This document shows positions 1-8,441 of a stretch of DNA of 64,000 nt, one piece after another; position 1 is the stretch's first letter, and every line of letters starts with the position of its first letter. Source of the stretch: Halobaculum sp. MBLA0147 (GTDB taxonomy: Archaea > Halobacteriota > Halobacteria > Halobacteriales > Haloferacaceae); the NCBI RefSeq assembly GCF_041361345.1, contig NZ_JBGKAD010000002.1, positions 1-64,000 of the forward strand. The letters are read 5' to 3'. The notes under the pieces are model-generated. The model did no database searches. It was not told where the DNA came from and was given only the letters and a program-made list of their open reading frames with translations. The position numbers and the translations under genes were made by a program.

Positions 1-1791
1 ATGAGAGACGATGACATCCGCCACGATGATGGGGCGGCCGCAGCCTCGCGAATCCGTACAGACGGCGGATCGGTGCGCGCGACGACGGAGGTGTCGTCGC
101 CGGAGGACATCCCAACGGACGACTCACTCACGGACAGGACACTGACCGCGGTCACCGACGCGACGGCAGCCTTCCGACGCGCCGATACACGCGACGGCGT
201 CGCACGTGTCGCCGTGACGGCGGTGGCCGACGCCTTCGAGGCAGAGGTAGCGTGCTGTCACCTCTACGAGCCGGAGACGAACCGGTTGCGCCGCGGTGCG
301 GTCACGCAAGCCGGTGACAGACTGACCACGGACGTGCCGGGGTTCGACTTCGGCCAGACGCTCGCGGGGCGTGCGTTCAGAGCCGGTGAGATCACCCACG
401 ACGCCGCGACGGACACCTGCCTGTCGAGTGAGTCACTCGCCGGCACGGGCGTCCACACGCCCGTCGGTGACGCCGGTGTCCTGACGGTCGTGCTGGAGTC
501 GGGTGGTGCGCCCGGCCGAGAGGTGGAGTCGTGTCTCTGTCGACTGGCACGCGTCGTGGCGACCGAGTTCGAGCGGGTCGAGACGCAGATCGCACGCGAC
601 GACGAACTCGACGCGTCCGTCCGCGAGCGTGATCACCTCGAGATCGCTCGTCACGTCCGCGCGACACTCCACGACGCGACCGAAGCGGCACTCGACGCGG
701 ACACGGCACGTGGCGCGACGGCGGCTGCCGTCCGGACGCTGGCACGGGCCGACCAGTTCGTCTCTGCACGCGTCGTCGAGCCGGCGGCCAGTGGCGTCGA
801 GACGGTCGCTGTCGCCGATCGAGACGGAGAGATCGCCGTCGAACACGTCGGCACCGACGACCTGTCGTTGGACGACGACTTCGTCACCACGGTCGCCACC
901 GAGGCACCACTCCGCTGTGACTCGCCGGACCCGGCGATCTACGCCCTCCGAGAGCGTGCAGACCCAGACGGAAAGACCATCGGCTGTTCACTCGGCGGGT
1001 TGGACACCGCCGACGGTGCGGTCGTGTGTACGCTCGCCGACGGTGCCGAACTCGTCGCCGACGCCGAGGCGGCACTCGACTCGTTCGCCGAGACGCTCGG
1101 ACACGTCGTCGCCGCCAAACGGATCGAGGAGTTGGTTACGTCCGACCGGATCGTCCGTCTCGAGTTCGAAGTCACCGACAGAGCCTGTCTCGCCGTCGGG
1201 ATCTCGGACACCGTCGAGAGTCACTGTTCGGTCGACCGGGTCGTCCCCGAGGACGACGGGACAGTACTCTGTTACGCGACGGTGGAGACCGGTGACGAGG
1301 CGGCCGCCGTTCGGGCCGCCGAGGCGCTCGACACGACGCGATCCGCGTCCGTCGTCGAGAGCGACGAGACGCAGACGTACCTCGAAGTTCGTCGCGAGTC
1401 GTCGGCTGCGAACGAGTTGATCGCGGCCGGCGGGACCGCACGCACCGCGACGGCGACCGACGGTGTCGGGACGCTGGTGATCGACGCACCGCTCAGTGCC
1501 AGCCTGAGTTCGTTGATCGACCGCTACACGGAGCGAACCGACGCGACGCTCGTCTCGAAAGAGACCGTCACACCACAGGCGACGATCACCGGCGAAGTCG
1601 ACACCGACGAGGTCGGACTGACCGACCGACAACGCGAAGTCGTGACCGCCGCCCACGCGGCGGGGTACTACGCCTGGCCACGCGAACGAACCGCCGAACA
1701 GGTCGCCGAGTCACTCGGTATCTCGGTCTCGACACTGAGCGAACACCTCCGGACGGCACACCGGAAGATCGTCGCCTCGTTCGTCGAGTGA
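1..1791 (+). CDS. Bat-type (bacterio-opsin activator-like) HTH regulator with GAF domains
   Basis: A 596-residue acidic soluble protein, probably a cytoplasmic sensor and transcription regulator. The last ~55 residues (about 540-592) form the HTH_10 domain typical of haloarchaeal Bat proteins: LTDRQREVV, then YYAWPRERTAEQVAESLGI and a recognition helix STLSEHLRTAHRKI. Residues ~45-190 look like a GAF domain (alternating strands, SSESLAGTGVHTPVGDAG loop) and ~220-380 like a second one. The region before the HTH resembles the Bat GAF/HTH-associated domain. The ATG is the first base of the window, so a longer upstream start cannot be excluded. The ligand and targets are unknown; no opsin gene is nearby. 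Confidence 0.85.
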   Translation: MRDDDIRHDDGAAAASRIRTDGGSVRATTEVSSPEDIPTDDSLTDRTLTAVTDATAAFRRADTRDGVARVAVTAVADAFEAEVACCHLYEPETNRLRRGAVTQAGDRLTTDVPGFDFGQTLAGRAFRAGEITHDAATDTCLSSESLAGTGVHTPVGDAGVLTVVLESGGAPGREVESCLCRLARVVATEFERVETQIARDDELDASVRERDHLEIARHVRATLHDATEAALDADTARGATAAAVRTLARADQFVSARVVEPAASGVETVAVADRDGEIAVEHVGTDDLSLDDDFVTTVATEAPLRCDSPDPAIYALRERADPDGKTIGCSLGGLDTADGAVVCTLADGAELVADAEAALDSFAETLGHVVAAKRIEELVTSDRIVRLEFEVTDRACLAVGISDTVESHCSVDRVVPEDDGTVLCYATVETGDEAAAVRAAEALDTTRSASVVESDETQTYLEVRRESSAANELIAAGGTARTATATDGVGTLVIDAPLSASLSSLIDRYTERTDATLVSKETVTPQATITGEVDTDEVGLTDRQREVVTAAHAAGYYAWPRERTAEQVAESLGISVSTLSEHLRTAHRKIVASFVE

Positions 1792-2116
1792 CCGCGCCCA
1801 GCGACTTTCGTTCACCTGGTGGTACGACTCGGGTTTCTCTAGGTGCCGGCAGCCGAACAGTTTGGGCTGTGAACCCACACCACGGGAGACGGTAGTATCG
1901 GTCGATCCGTGCCCGGTACCCTACTGTCCGACGAGCCGTCGCAGATCGACGACCTGTCGCGCGTTCCACGCGAGTCGCACCACGAGACGACTTCGGGACG
2001 GTCGCCGTCCGATCGACCGCCGTTCGTCTTCGTCCATCAGCCACTCTCGAGCCGTTTCCGACAGCTGTCTCTCCCACGCTGGGCACGGATCACACACGTT
2101 CCGCGACTCGTCTCCC

Positions 2117-2124
2117 GGAGGTGG
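2117..2124 (+). promoter_or_regulatory. Shine-Dalgarno that decides the transducer start
   Basis: GGAGGTGG lies 6 bases before the GTG at 2131. This is a strong anti-SD match and favours that GTG over the in-frame GTG at 1909, whose upstream sequence lacks such a match and whose extra 74 residues are unusually basic for a halophile. Confidence 0.55.
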
Positions 2125-2130
2125 TCAGAC

Positions 2131-3243
2131 GTGGACGGGGTCGACGACACGGAGCGACGCCTGATCACCGACGGCGGTGTCGAGCGGTCGAGCGACGCAC
2201 CAGGTGTCGTCGACTCGACTGCACGCGAGAACGGGAACGACAGTCGAGACGTGACGGAAGCCACGGCAGTCGACGACGAGATACCCGCAGACGAGACGGG
2301 TGACGACCCGACGACGAGAGTCGATGGCGAGTTGGTGGCGCGCGAGGACCTCGAGGCAGAACTCGACGAGATCGAGCAACGACACCTCCGTCCAATCGGG
2401 GCGACCACGGAGGTCGTCGAGGAGAGTTCCACGCGGGCGTGTGACACCGTCGCCGAGCAGACCGACCGGACGGTGGCGATGTCGGAGGAGCTCTCCTCGG
2501 TGAGCGCGACGATCGAAGAGATCGCCGCCGAAGCCGACCAGGTCGAGTCCGTGACGACGACCGCCCGCGAGCAGACCGAGAGTGGCCAGTCGTCGGCACG
2601 AGAGGCGGCCGACCGGATCCAGACCGTCGAGAGCGCCGCGACGACCGTCTCCGAAGACATCGAAGAGCTGAGTGACCTCGTGGACGACATCGGCGAGGTC
2701 GTCACCGTCATCGACGACATCGCCAACCAGACGAACCTCCTCGCGCTGAACGCCAACATCGAGGCGGCCCGGGCAGATACGGGAGGTGATGGCTTTGCCG
2801 TCGTCGCAGAGGAAGTCAAATCACTCGCCGAGGAGTCACAGCAGCGAGCGGGCGAGATCGAGTCACAGGTACAGGCGGTCCAACGTGTCACCGACCGTGT
2901 CGTCGAGAACCTCGCCGAGACGACCGACCGACTCCGAGAGGGAGTCACCGCCGTCGACCACGTGGTCGAGCAGTTCGACGACATCGCCGCCGCTATCGAA
3001 GAGGTCGACAGTGGAATGTCCGAGATCGCGGCGGCCACCGACGACCAAGCGGAGGCGACGGAGTCGGTCACGGCGACCGTCGACGAGATCGCCGAACGAG
3101 CGGAGTCGGTGAACGAGTTGATCGAACAGATCGCCGCCGCGAACGGGGAACAGGCGACGAAAATCGACGAACTGAACGAGGCAGTCGAGGCCCTCCGCGA
3201 GATCGACTCCGTCTCGGGTGGGGGTGGCGACCCGGACGTGTGA
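2131..3243 (+). CDS. Soluble methyl-accepting chemotaxis transducer (Htr-like)
   Basis: A 370-residue transducer made almost entirely of the MCP signalling domain. The hairpin-tip sequence [17 protein letters not shown] lies near residue 200, followed by [18 protein letters not shown]. Long Glu/Gln-rich heptad coiled coils flank it and could be methylated or deamidated. No transmembrane helix or recognisable ligand domain is visible in the polar N-terminus, so it should be cytoplasmic and signal to CheA/CheW, which are not in this window. An in-frame open extension reaches back to a GTG at 1909. The two STAS-like genes follow 107 bases downstream on the same strand. A decayed partial copy of this gene lies at 4864-5174. 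Confidence 0.88.
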   Translation: MDGVDDTERRLITDGGVERSSDAPGVVDSTARENGNDSRDVTEATAVDDEIPADETGDDPTTRVDGELVAREDLEAELDEIEQRHLRPIGATTEVVEESSTRACDTVAEQTDRTVAMSEELSSVSATIEEIAAEADQVESVTTTAREQTESGQSSAREAADRIQTVESAATTVSEDIEELSDLVDDIGEVVTVIDDIANQTNLLALNANIEAARADTGGDGFAVVAEEVKSLAEESQQRAGEIESQVQAVQRVTDRVVENLAETTDRLREGVTAVDHVVEQFDDIAAAIEEVDSGMSEIAAATDDQAEATESVTATVDEIAERAESVNELIEQIAAANGEQATKIDELNEAVEALREIDSVSGGGGDPDV

Positions 3244-3350
3244 GCGGCCGACCAGGGAGGCACAGTCGAGATTGCCGGAGGGCGACGATACGGCGGACAC
3301 TGCACGATTACACAGAGCGAAACCACACACCACGACGGGAGACACAGACG

Positions 3351-3749
3351 ATGTACGACAACACACCGACGGAGTACGGCTACGAGATGACCTTCACCGG
3401 GTTCATCGAGATCGACGAGATGCGGACGTGGGCGACGACCGTCCGCGACGCACTGGACGGACACGAGAGCGACGAGTGGCACTGTCTTGTCGACATGCGC
3501 GACCTCGACGCGATGTCGCCGAAAGCGAAAGACGTGATGACCGAAGTGAAGACCGAGTGCCACCGTGAGGGACTCGACCGCGTCGCGACGGTCGTGTCGG
3601 ACACGACCACACGACTCCAGTTCCAACAGATGTCACGCGGGACTGGGGCCGTCGCGGAACGGTACGTCGCCGCCGACCAGCACGAGACCCCACTCGGCGT
3701 CGCACGAGCCTGGGTGCGAGACGGTGTCCGTCCGGAGGGGTCGGCGTGA
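3351..3749 (+). CDS. SpoIIAA/STAS-like protein, copy 1
   Basis: A 132-residue soluble protein with an alternating alpha/beta pattern resembling SpoIIAA-like (STAS/SEC14-type) proteins: a strand near YGYEMTFTGFIEIDEM, a helix, then WHCLVDMRDLDAM, then DRVATVVSDTTTRLQFQQM. The ATG at 3351 marks the start of similarity to the next gene. Its stop overlaps the next start by four bases (GTGA), so translation is probably coupled. Proximity to a transducer suggests a role as a protein-protein switch in signalling, but this is inference. A fragmented second copy exists at 5136-5174 and 8442-8655. Confidence 0.7.
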   Translation: MYDNTPTEYGYEMTFTGFIEIDEMRTWATTVRDALDGHESDEWHCLVDMRDLDAMSPKAKDVMTEVKTECHREGLDRVATVVSDTTTRLQFQQMSRGTGAVAERYVAADQHETPLGVARAWVRDGVRPEGSA

Positions 3750-4141
3750 CTCACGAGATCACCGAGACGGAGTACGGGCTCCGGTTCACACACGACGGCC
3801 GACCGACCGCCGCTGATCTCGAAACGTTCTGTACCGACGCGCGACGGGCCGTCGACGACCAACCTGGCGCCTTCGGCGTGCTCTCCGACCAACGGGAACT
3901 CGAGGTGTTCCCGCGCGACGCCACCGACGAACTCGGTCAGCTGATGAAACACGCGAAACAGTCGGGACTGACACGGAGTGTCGCGCTCGTCGGGAGTGTG
4001 ACATCGCAACTGCAGATCGACAGACTCGTCGAACAGTCTCGCGGCGGTGATCACTCCGTCGTCGTCCAAGCCGGCGAACACGACGATCCGGTCCACGTCG
4101 CTCGTCGCTGGATCGAAGACGGCGTCGAACCACCGGACTGA
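3746..4141 (+). CDS. SpoIIAA/STAS-like protein, copy 2
   Basis: A 131-residue paralogue of the preceding gene with the same layout: THEITETEYGLRFTHDG, then GAFGVLSDQREL, then LTRSVALVGSVTSQLQIDRL, and a shared C-terminal HVARRWIEDGV. It starts at a GTG overlapping the upstream stop, so the two are likely co-translated. No catalytic motif is visible. The IS6-type element begins 24 bases after its stop. In the decayed second copy of this locus this gene has been deleted completely. Confidence 0.7.
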   Translation: MTHEITETEYGLRFTHDGRPTAADLETFCTDARRAVDDQPGAFGVLSDQRELEVFPRDATDELGQLMKHAKQSGLTRSVALVGSVTSQLQIDRLVEQSRGGDHSVVVQAGEHDDPVHVARRWIEDGVEPPD

Positions 4142-4164
4142 CGCGACGGTGTCACGGCTCGGGG

Positions 4165-4863
4165 GGCACTGTTCAGATTAGGATTGGAGGACGAGGCGTG
4201 GCGTTTTCCGAGTGGTCTATGCTCGAAAACACACGCCTCAGTGGATGTCTCGACCAGATCGCCGTAGCGTTTGTGGAGCGAGAAGCGACACCACGGCTGC
4301 TGATGAAACTCGGTATTCAGCTGTATCTTACTGGTAACTAACTCCCGAATACTGTTCAGTTTCTCGATGTGTTTGGTGTCGACCGTGTTCGATCCACCGT
4401 TCACAACTGGGTTCACAAGGCCGATCTACAGCCCAGATCGGGACAGGCCCCGGATCACGTCGCGGTCGACGAGACCGTGATCCAACTCGACGACGAGCAC
4501 TACTGGCTGTACGCTGCTGTCGACCCCGACTCGAACGGATTGCTCCACACGAAGCTCGAGCCGACGAGAACCAACGCGTTCGCCGTGAAGTTCTTCGCAG
4601 AACACCGTGAGAAACACGATGTCGACGACACGGTGTTTCTCGTCGACGGCGCACCACAACTTCACGAAGCGTGCAATCGCCACGGCCTCGGTCTCCGGTA
4701 TGTCCGCACCGGTAATCACAACAGCGTCGAATCTTTCCTTCGAGAAGTCAAACGCAGAACCTATCAGCTCCCCCTATTGCTTTAGCAACGCCGTTAGAGA
4801 GACAGCCGACGCGTGGTTACGTTGCTTCGCTTTTGCATGGAACCGGCTTATCTGAACACCGCC
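4165..4863 (+). mobile_element. IS6-family insertion sequence, inactive
   Basis: About 700 bp bounded by imperfect inverted repeats. The left end at 4165 reads ggcactgttcagat and the right end at 4850-4863 reads atctgaacaccgcc, which pairs with it over the inner nine bases and the terminal GCC. The GGCACTGTT-type end and the internal transposase are typical of IS6 (IS26-like) elements. It lies precisely between copy 1 of the transducer/STAS block and its degenerate second copy, so it probably took part in that rearrangement. Confidence 0.75.
4219..4855 (+). pseudogene. IS6-family transposase, broken by a stop and a frameshift
   Basis: The reading frame starts at ATG 4219 (LSGCLDQIAVAFVE, then RLLMKLGIQLYLTG) but codon 41 is TAA at 4339-4341. 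It continues in the same frame through VHNWVHKADLQ, HVAVDETVIQLDDEHYWLYA (first DDE Asp), TVFLVDGA (second Asp) and NSVESFLREVKRRT (Glu). Near 4770-4780 the frame shifts by one, and the normal C-terminus AVRETADAWLRCFAFAWN continues in another frame to 4855. DDE residues are still readable, so inactivation is fairly recent. No intact copy is present in the window. Confidence 0.85.
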
Positions 4864-5174
4864 GTGAATCCACCGCACGGGAGACCGAAGTATCGGTCGA
4901 TCCGTGCCCGCTACTCCACTGTCCGACGAGCCGTCGCAGTTCGACGAACTGGACGAGGCAGTCGAGGCCCTCCGCGAGATCGACTCCGTCTCGGGTGGGG
5001 GTGACGACCCAGACGTGTGAGCGGCCGACCAGAGAGGGACAGTCGAGATTGCCGGAGGGCGACGACACGGCAGACCCTACACGATCACACAGAGCGAGAC
5101 CACACACCACGACGGGAGGCACAGACGATGTACGACAACACACAGACAGAGTACGGGTAGGACATGACTTTCAC
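4864..5174 (+). pseudogene. Degenerate second copy of the transducer/STAS locus, left part
   Basis: By eye, 4864-4947 aligns with 1865-1952 (transducer upstream region) and 4941-5174 aligns with 3163-3397 (transducer C-terminus, its stop, the spacer and the first ~15 codons of the STAS-like gene). The ~1.2 kb between has been lost at an 8-base repeat, ATCGACGA, present at 1945-1952 and 3163-3170. The copy of the STAS start is followed by an early TAG (5158-5160). The remnant stops abruptly at 5174, where the inserted XRE/ABC cassette begins, and resumes at 8442. Confidence 0.85.
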
Positions 5175-5389
5175 GAATCCGTTTCGCTCTCGTCGTCACT
5201 GTCGGGGTGGAACAGATCTTCGATTCGACAGTCGAAGAAGGCGGCGAGTTCGAACGCCAGTTCCAGTGACGGGTCGTACCGGCCACGCTCGATACTGTTG
5301 ATCGTCTGTCGTGTGACACCGACCGCCGAGGCGAGGTCACTCTGTGTCAACTCGCGCTGCTCGCGGCGTTCGCGGAGGTCGTTGTTCAT
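5171..5389 (-). CDS. XRE-family HTH regulator (short, single domain)
   Basis: A 72-residue protein that is essentially one Cro/CI-type helix-turn-helix: LRERREQRELTQSDLASAVG, then TRQTINSIERGRYDPS and LELAFELAAFFDCRIEDLF. ATG at 5389 gives the standard start (MNNDLRERRE); a GTG-less extension upstream is less likely. It follows the DUF2178 gene on the same strand with a ~100-base gap. Such HTH and DUF2178 pairs are common in archaea and bacteria, where the small regulator is thought to control its membrane partner. The stop codon is supplied by the flanking decayed STAS sequence, so the natural C-terminus may have been lost. Confidence 0.85.
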   Translation of the reverse strand: MNNDLRERREQRELTQSDLASAVGVTRQTINSIERGRYDPSLELAFELAAFFDCRIEDLFHPDSDDESETDS

Positions 5390-5490
5390 ACTTTCCGGGC
5401 TACCGCACACTGTCGATCGCTGTACACCACACCAGATCCGAGCGGAGTGAACGGTCGAGCGTCAGTCACAGGTGGATCACAGCAGGCTAC

Positions 5491-5898
5491 TCACACGTCA
5501 GTCGTCGACTCGTACATCAGTGACCCGACTTGGAGGAAGGCGAGCGCGGCGACGAACAGCGCCACGGGCGTCAGCCACCGCGGCCACGCGATCACGTCGA
5601 GCGCCCACAGGGCTGTCAGCGTCGGGAAGACGACCGCCGAAGAGATGCCGACGACTCCGAGAGTGCGCTTGCTCGCGGCAGCCTGTCTCGCCTCGTCACG
5701 CTCGTCGAACAGCGGGCCCTCGTACCTGCGGAACAGTGCGAGCGACGCCACGCCGCAGACGACGAACCCCGCGACTCCCGCCAGCGGGTGGCCGAGGGTG
5801 GTGCCGACCGCGAGCGTGACGCCGGAACAGACCCAGAGTCCGACGAACAGCTGCCTGTACAGTGACTCCGTGTCGCGGCCGTGCGTGTCTGTTGCCAT
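5491..5898 (-). CDS. DUF2178-like four-helix membrane protein
   Basis: A 135-residue protein with four hydrophobic segments: LFVGLWVCSGVTLAVGTTLG, LAGVAGFVVCGVASLALF, VVGISSAVVFPTLTALWAL and LTPVALFVAALAFLQVGSLM. A polar loop with YEGPLFDERDEARQAAASKR sits between helices two and three; the DERD/E loop is characteristic of DUF2178-type proteins. ATG at 5898 is preferred because the upstream in-frame extension is Arg-rich and unlike the rest. It is probably in an operon with the XRE regulator downstream. Function is unknown. Confidence 0.75.
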   Translation of the reverse strand: MATDTHGRDTESLYRQLFVGLWVCSGVTLAVGTTLGHPLAGVAGFVVCGVASLALFRRYEGPLFDERDEARQAAASKRTLGVVGISSAVVFPTLTALWALDVIAWPRWLTPVALFVAALAFLQVGSLMYESTTDV

Positions 5899-6234
5899 GT
5901 TGTGTCTCGGTGGGTGTCGGACTCTCCCGTGCCGCGTGGTGCTGTCCCGGTGGAGAGTCCTACGTAGTCGTTTGTACCGTCGGTCACGCACGCTTGAAAC
6001 TGTGACGGCAACGGACCTGCCGACTAGCAACGCGTTCGATACCGTCGAGGAGATAGATCCTGTCGGATCGTTGCACTTCCGATCGTGACTCTGACCGTCG
6101 GCACCGTCTTCGTTCCCGAACCGTGGCAGTACCTGCTCGGTCTCTCTCCTGCTGTTCGGTGGAGCCGGCCAGTTGGCAATCGCGTACTCCCGCCCGGTCG
6201 TGCGTCGACTTCTCAGGGTTTCACACCCGTCCGA
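5899..6234. other. Gene-free stretch with a possible membrane-protein ghost
   Basis: No intact gene. Around 6086-6215 on the plus strand, VTLTVGTVFVPEPWQYLLGL in one frame continues, after a shift of frame near 6150, as LLLFGGAGQLAIAYSRPVV in another. Together they look like two hydrophobic segments of a small membrane protein destroyed by a frameshift. The upstream part (5899-6085) should hold the promoter of the DUF2178 gene. Confidence 0.3.
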
Positions 6235-7269
6235 TCAGTAGTCGCGCTCTGTCTGCAGGTGGACGAAGTAGTTGAACGTGTCCGCGGCAGTCGGGTCGGT
6301 CACTTCGACCACGTCTTCGCGGGCTGCCACAGACGCTCTGTCGGCGTCGGACGCGAGGAACCCACGTCGGCCGCTGTCGGTGTCGAACAGTCGGCCGTCG
6401 GTGACGACCTCCTCGGGGGTCTCGACACGTCGTGTGTCGTCGGCGACGACGACCGGCGGAACGGACGCACGCAGCGTCTCTGGCGACCCGTCGGCCAGCA
6501 GGCCGTTCTCACCGACGAAGACGAGGCGGTCGGCCACACGCAGGTCACGCGGAGCGTGGCTGGTCGCCACCACGGTCCTCCCCGCGGCGGCGAGTTCGTC
6601 GAGTATCGCGTGGAAGCGCTCGACGGCACCGGGATCGAGCGCCGCGGTCGGCTCGTCGAGCACGTACAGCGGCACGTCGACGGACAGTGTCACGGCTAGT
6701 TCGAGTTTTCGCGTCATGCCCCCGGAGTAGTCGCCGACACGCCGGTCGAGAGCCGCCTCGTCGAGAGCCAGCCTGTCGGCGACCTCGGTCCAGCGGTCCG
6801 TCGCGGCCGGGTGGAGGCGCGTGTAGAACGCGGCGTTCTCTCGCCCCGAGAGCTCGTCGACCGCCAGTCCGTCCTGGAGCGTGAAGACGAACTGTGACTG
6901 TGCCTCCCTCGGGGGGCGCCCGAACACCTCGACCGTGCCGGCCGACGGTTCGAGGCCTCCCGCGAGACAGCAGAGTAACACCGTCTTCCCGGCTCCGTTG
7001 GGTCCCACGAGCATCGTCGTCTCTCCCTCGTGAATCGTCAGGTCGACGTTCTCGACCACGGGATCACTACCGTCGAACTGCTTCGTCAGACCCGTGGCTT
7101 CGACGATCACCTCGCCCGGCCCACCGGCGTCACCAGACCTCTCGCCTGGCCCACCGGTGTCACCAGACCCCTCGCCCGGACCACCGGTGTCACCAGCGCC
7201 CCCACTGTTCGCGCCAGTGCCTCCCGAACTGCCGTCGACTGCCGCAGGGTTCTCGGACATATCACTCAC
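6235..7269 (-). CDS. ABC exporter ATP-binding subunit
   Basis: A 344-residue nucleotide-binding domain of an ABC-2 exporter. Walker A GPNGAGKT is at 89-96, the signature YSGGM at 181-185, Walker B LYVLDEPT at 201-208 and a switch His in ATSHAP. It is unusual in having a ~52-residue Gly/Ser-rich N-terminal tail with three in-frame decapeptide repeats (GDTGGPGEGS type). The C-terminal ~90 residues after LVFVGENG form an extra domain common in haloarchaeal exporters. It overlaps the permease gene upstream by 8 bases, so the two are co-translated. The substrate cannot be read; antibiotic, peptide or lipid export are all possible. Confidence 0.88.
   Translation of the reverse strand: MSDMSENPAAVDGSSGGTGANSGGAGDTGGPGEGSGDTGGPGERSGDAGGPGEVIVEATGLTKQFDGSDPVVENVDLTIHEGETTMLVGPNGAGKTVLLCCLAGGLEPSAGTVEVFGRPPREAQSQFVFTLQDGLAVDELSGRENAAFYTRLHPAATDRWTEVADRLALDEAALDRRVGDYSGGMTRKLELAVTLSVDVPLYVLDEPTAALDPGAVERFHAILDELAAAGRTVVATSHAPRDLRVADRLVFVGENGLLADGSPETLRASVPPVVVADDTRRVETPEEVVTDGRLFDTDSGRRGFLASDADRASVAAREDVVEVTDPTAADTFNYFVHLQTERDY
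7111..7200 (-). repeat. Three tandem 30-bp repeats inside the ATPase gene
   Basis: Units at 7111-7140, 7141-7170 and 7171-7200 are nearly identical and in frame. They encode a ten-residue GDTGGPGE(G/R)S repeat in the N-terminal tail of the ABC ATPase. Slippage here would change tail length without breaking the gene. Confidence 0.85.
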
Positions 7270-8227
7270 CCCCTTCCCCGTCGTAGATCGCGCGGCGCAT
7301 CGTGATCACGCCGGCCGTGACACTCACCGCCGCGTAGGCGACCAGAAGTCCTGCCCACGTCCAGCCGAGCGGAAGCGAGGGCGGGACGAGTGGGGTACCG
7401 GCACCCGACCCGACTGGGACGAGGTAGTAGACGGCGAGCCGCGTTGCGAGCGAGTTCGGCAGCCAGTTGACGAGTCCGCCGAGTGGCCCGGGAGCCATCC
7501 CCGGCACGAGTCCGTTGAACCCGGTCAGGAAGAACAGCGCCAGCGTGACCATGTTCGTCACACCCACCACGTACTCGCCGTCGTCGAGCACGGACGCGAC
7601 GAGGACCGCCAGCCCCATCGCCAGCAGACAGAACAACACCAGACTCGCCAACACGACGGGGACGGAGACGACAGACCGGAGCCTGAGCGTGCCGTCGGTC
7701 ACGACACCGACTGCCAGCACGAGACCGAACGAGACGACGGAGAGCGCGAGCCCGCCGACGAACCGACCGAGCACGTCTGCAGAGGGTGCGACCGGCAACG
7801 AGCGGAGTTTGCGGTAGCGTTTGGCTTTCAGGTCTGCACTGAGTGCCGTGGCGAAGATCACCAACGAGACGCTGAAGGAGCCGAAGACACCGAAGACGAC
7901 CGCGTTCGCGCCGCGTGCGACGCCCGGCTCTCCGAGCGCCACGCCGAAGACGAGGAAGAAGAAAACCGGCGCGAGGAGTCCCCAGACCAGCGCCGCGCGG
8001 TTGCGGAACAACTCCCGGAGTGTCCGCACTCCGAACGCCGCTGCCTGCCGTGTCCACGCGGTACGCGCCGTCGAAACTGATCCGTCGGCGCCGACTGTGT
8101 CCTCCGTCCGAGGGCTTGTGGTCGCTCCCCAGGACTCGGTGTCTGCTGCCCAGAGTCCGGTAGTCGCTGACTGTGCTGTCGTGTTCTCGGTCTCGGTCTG
8201 TGTCGTGTCGTCGCCTGTCTGTGTCAC
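7262..8227 (-). CDS. ABC-2 type exporter permease
   Basis: A 321-residue membrane protein. The first ~80 residues are polar (Thr/Glu-rich). Six hydrophobic segments follow from about 85 onward: AALVWGLLAPVFFFLVFGVA, ANAVVFGVFGSFSVSLVIFA, FVGGLALSVVSFGLVLAVGV, VPVVLASLVLFCLLAMGLAV, NMVTLALFFLTGFNGLVPG and WAGLLVAYAAVSVTAGVI. This is the ABC2_membrane layout. The start at 8227 is the first in frame, but a shorter start is possible given the low-complexity N-terminus. It forms a transporter with the ATPase that overlaps its 3' end. A near-perfect palindrome lies ~78 bases upstream and probably controls it. Confidence 0.85.
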   Translation of the reverse strand: MTQTGDDTTQTETENTTAQSATTGLWAADTESWGATTSPRTEDTVGADGSVSTARTAWTRQAAAFGVRTLRELFRNRAALVWGLLAPVFFFLVFGVALGEPGVARGANAVVFGVFGSFSVSLVIFATALSADLKAKRYRKLRSLPVAPSADVLGRFVGGLALSVVSFGLVLAVGVVTDGTLRLRSVVSVPVVLASLVLFCLLAMGLAVLVASVLDDGEYVVGVTNMVTLALFFLTGFNGLVPGMAPGPLGGLVNWLPNSLATRLAVYYLVPVGSGAGTPLVPPSLPLGWTWAGLLVAYAAVSVTAGVITMRRAIYDGEGGE

Positions 8228-8304
8228 CGTCTCCTCCGTCTGGGGTCGCTGGTCGGCTGTCCGATTCGCCCGAACTGGTCCGAGTGGTGTGTTCCGATCG
8301 TCGT

Positions 8305-8338
8305 TGTCAAGGACGCTTTACGTAAAGTGTCCTTGACA
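8305..8338. promoter_or_regulatory. 34-bp palindromic operator upstream of the ABC exporter
   Basis: A dyad centred between 8321 and 8322, matching at 32 of 34 positions; only the pair 8315/8328 fails (G opposite T). The core is TTTACGTAAA, with arms TGTCAAGGAC and GTCCTTGACA. It lies ~67 bases upstream of the permease start on the minus strand. Its size and symmetry fit a dimeric TetR-type or similar repressor site. The XRE protein of the same cassette is an alternative binder. Confidence 0.75.
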
Positions 8339-8441
8339 CCACGTGGGTGCTCGACACTACATAATTCGTTCGGTGGGGCCGGTCACTTGCTCGAGGGCGG
8401 CCTCCCGCAGATCTCGTCTGGCGAACGGATCGGAGCGCTCT

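Noticed and set aside
1909-2130. Longer N-terminus for the transducer from GTG 1909
   Set aside because: The extra 74 residues are basic and unlike haloarchaeal proteins, and GTG 2131 has a strong Shine-Dalgarno 6 bases upstream. Kept only as an alternative.
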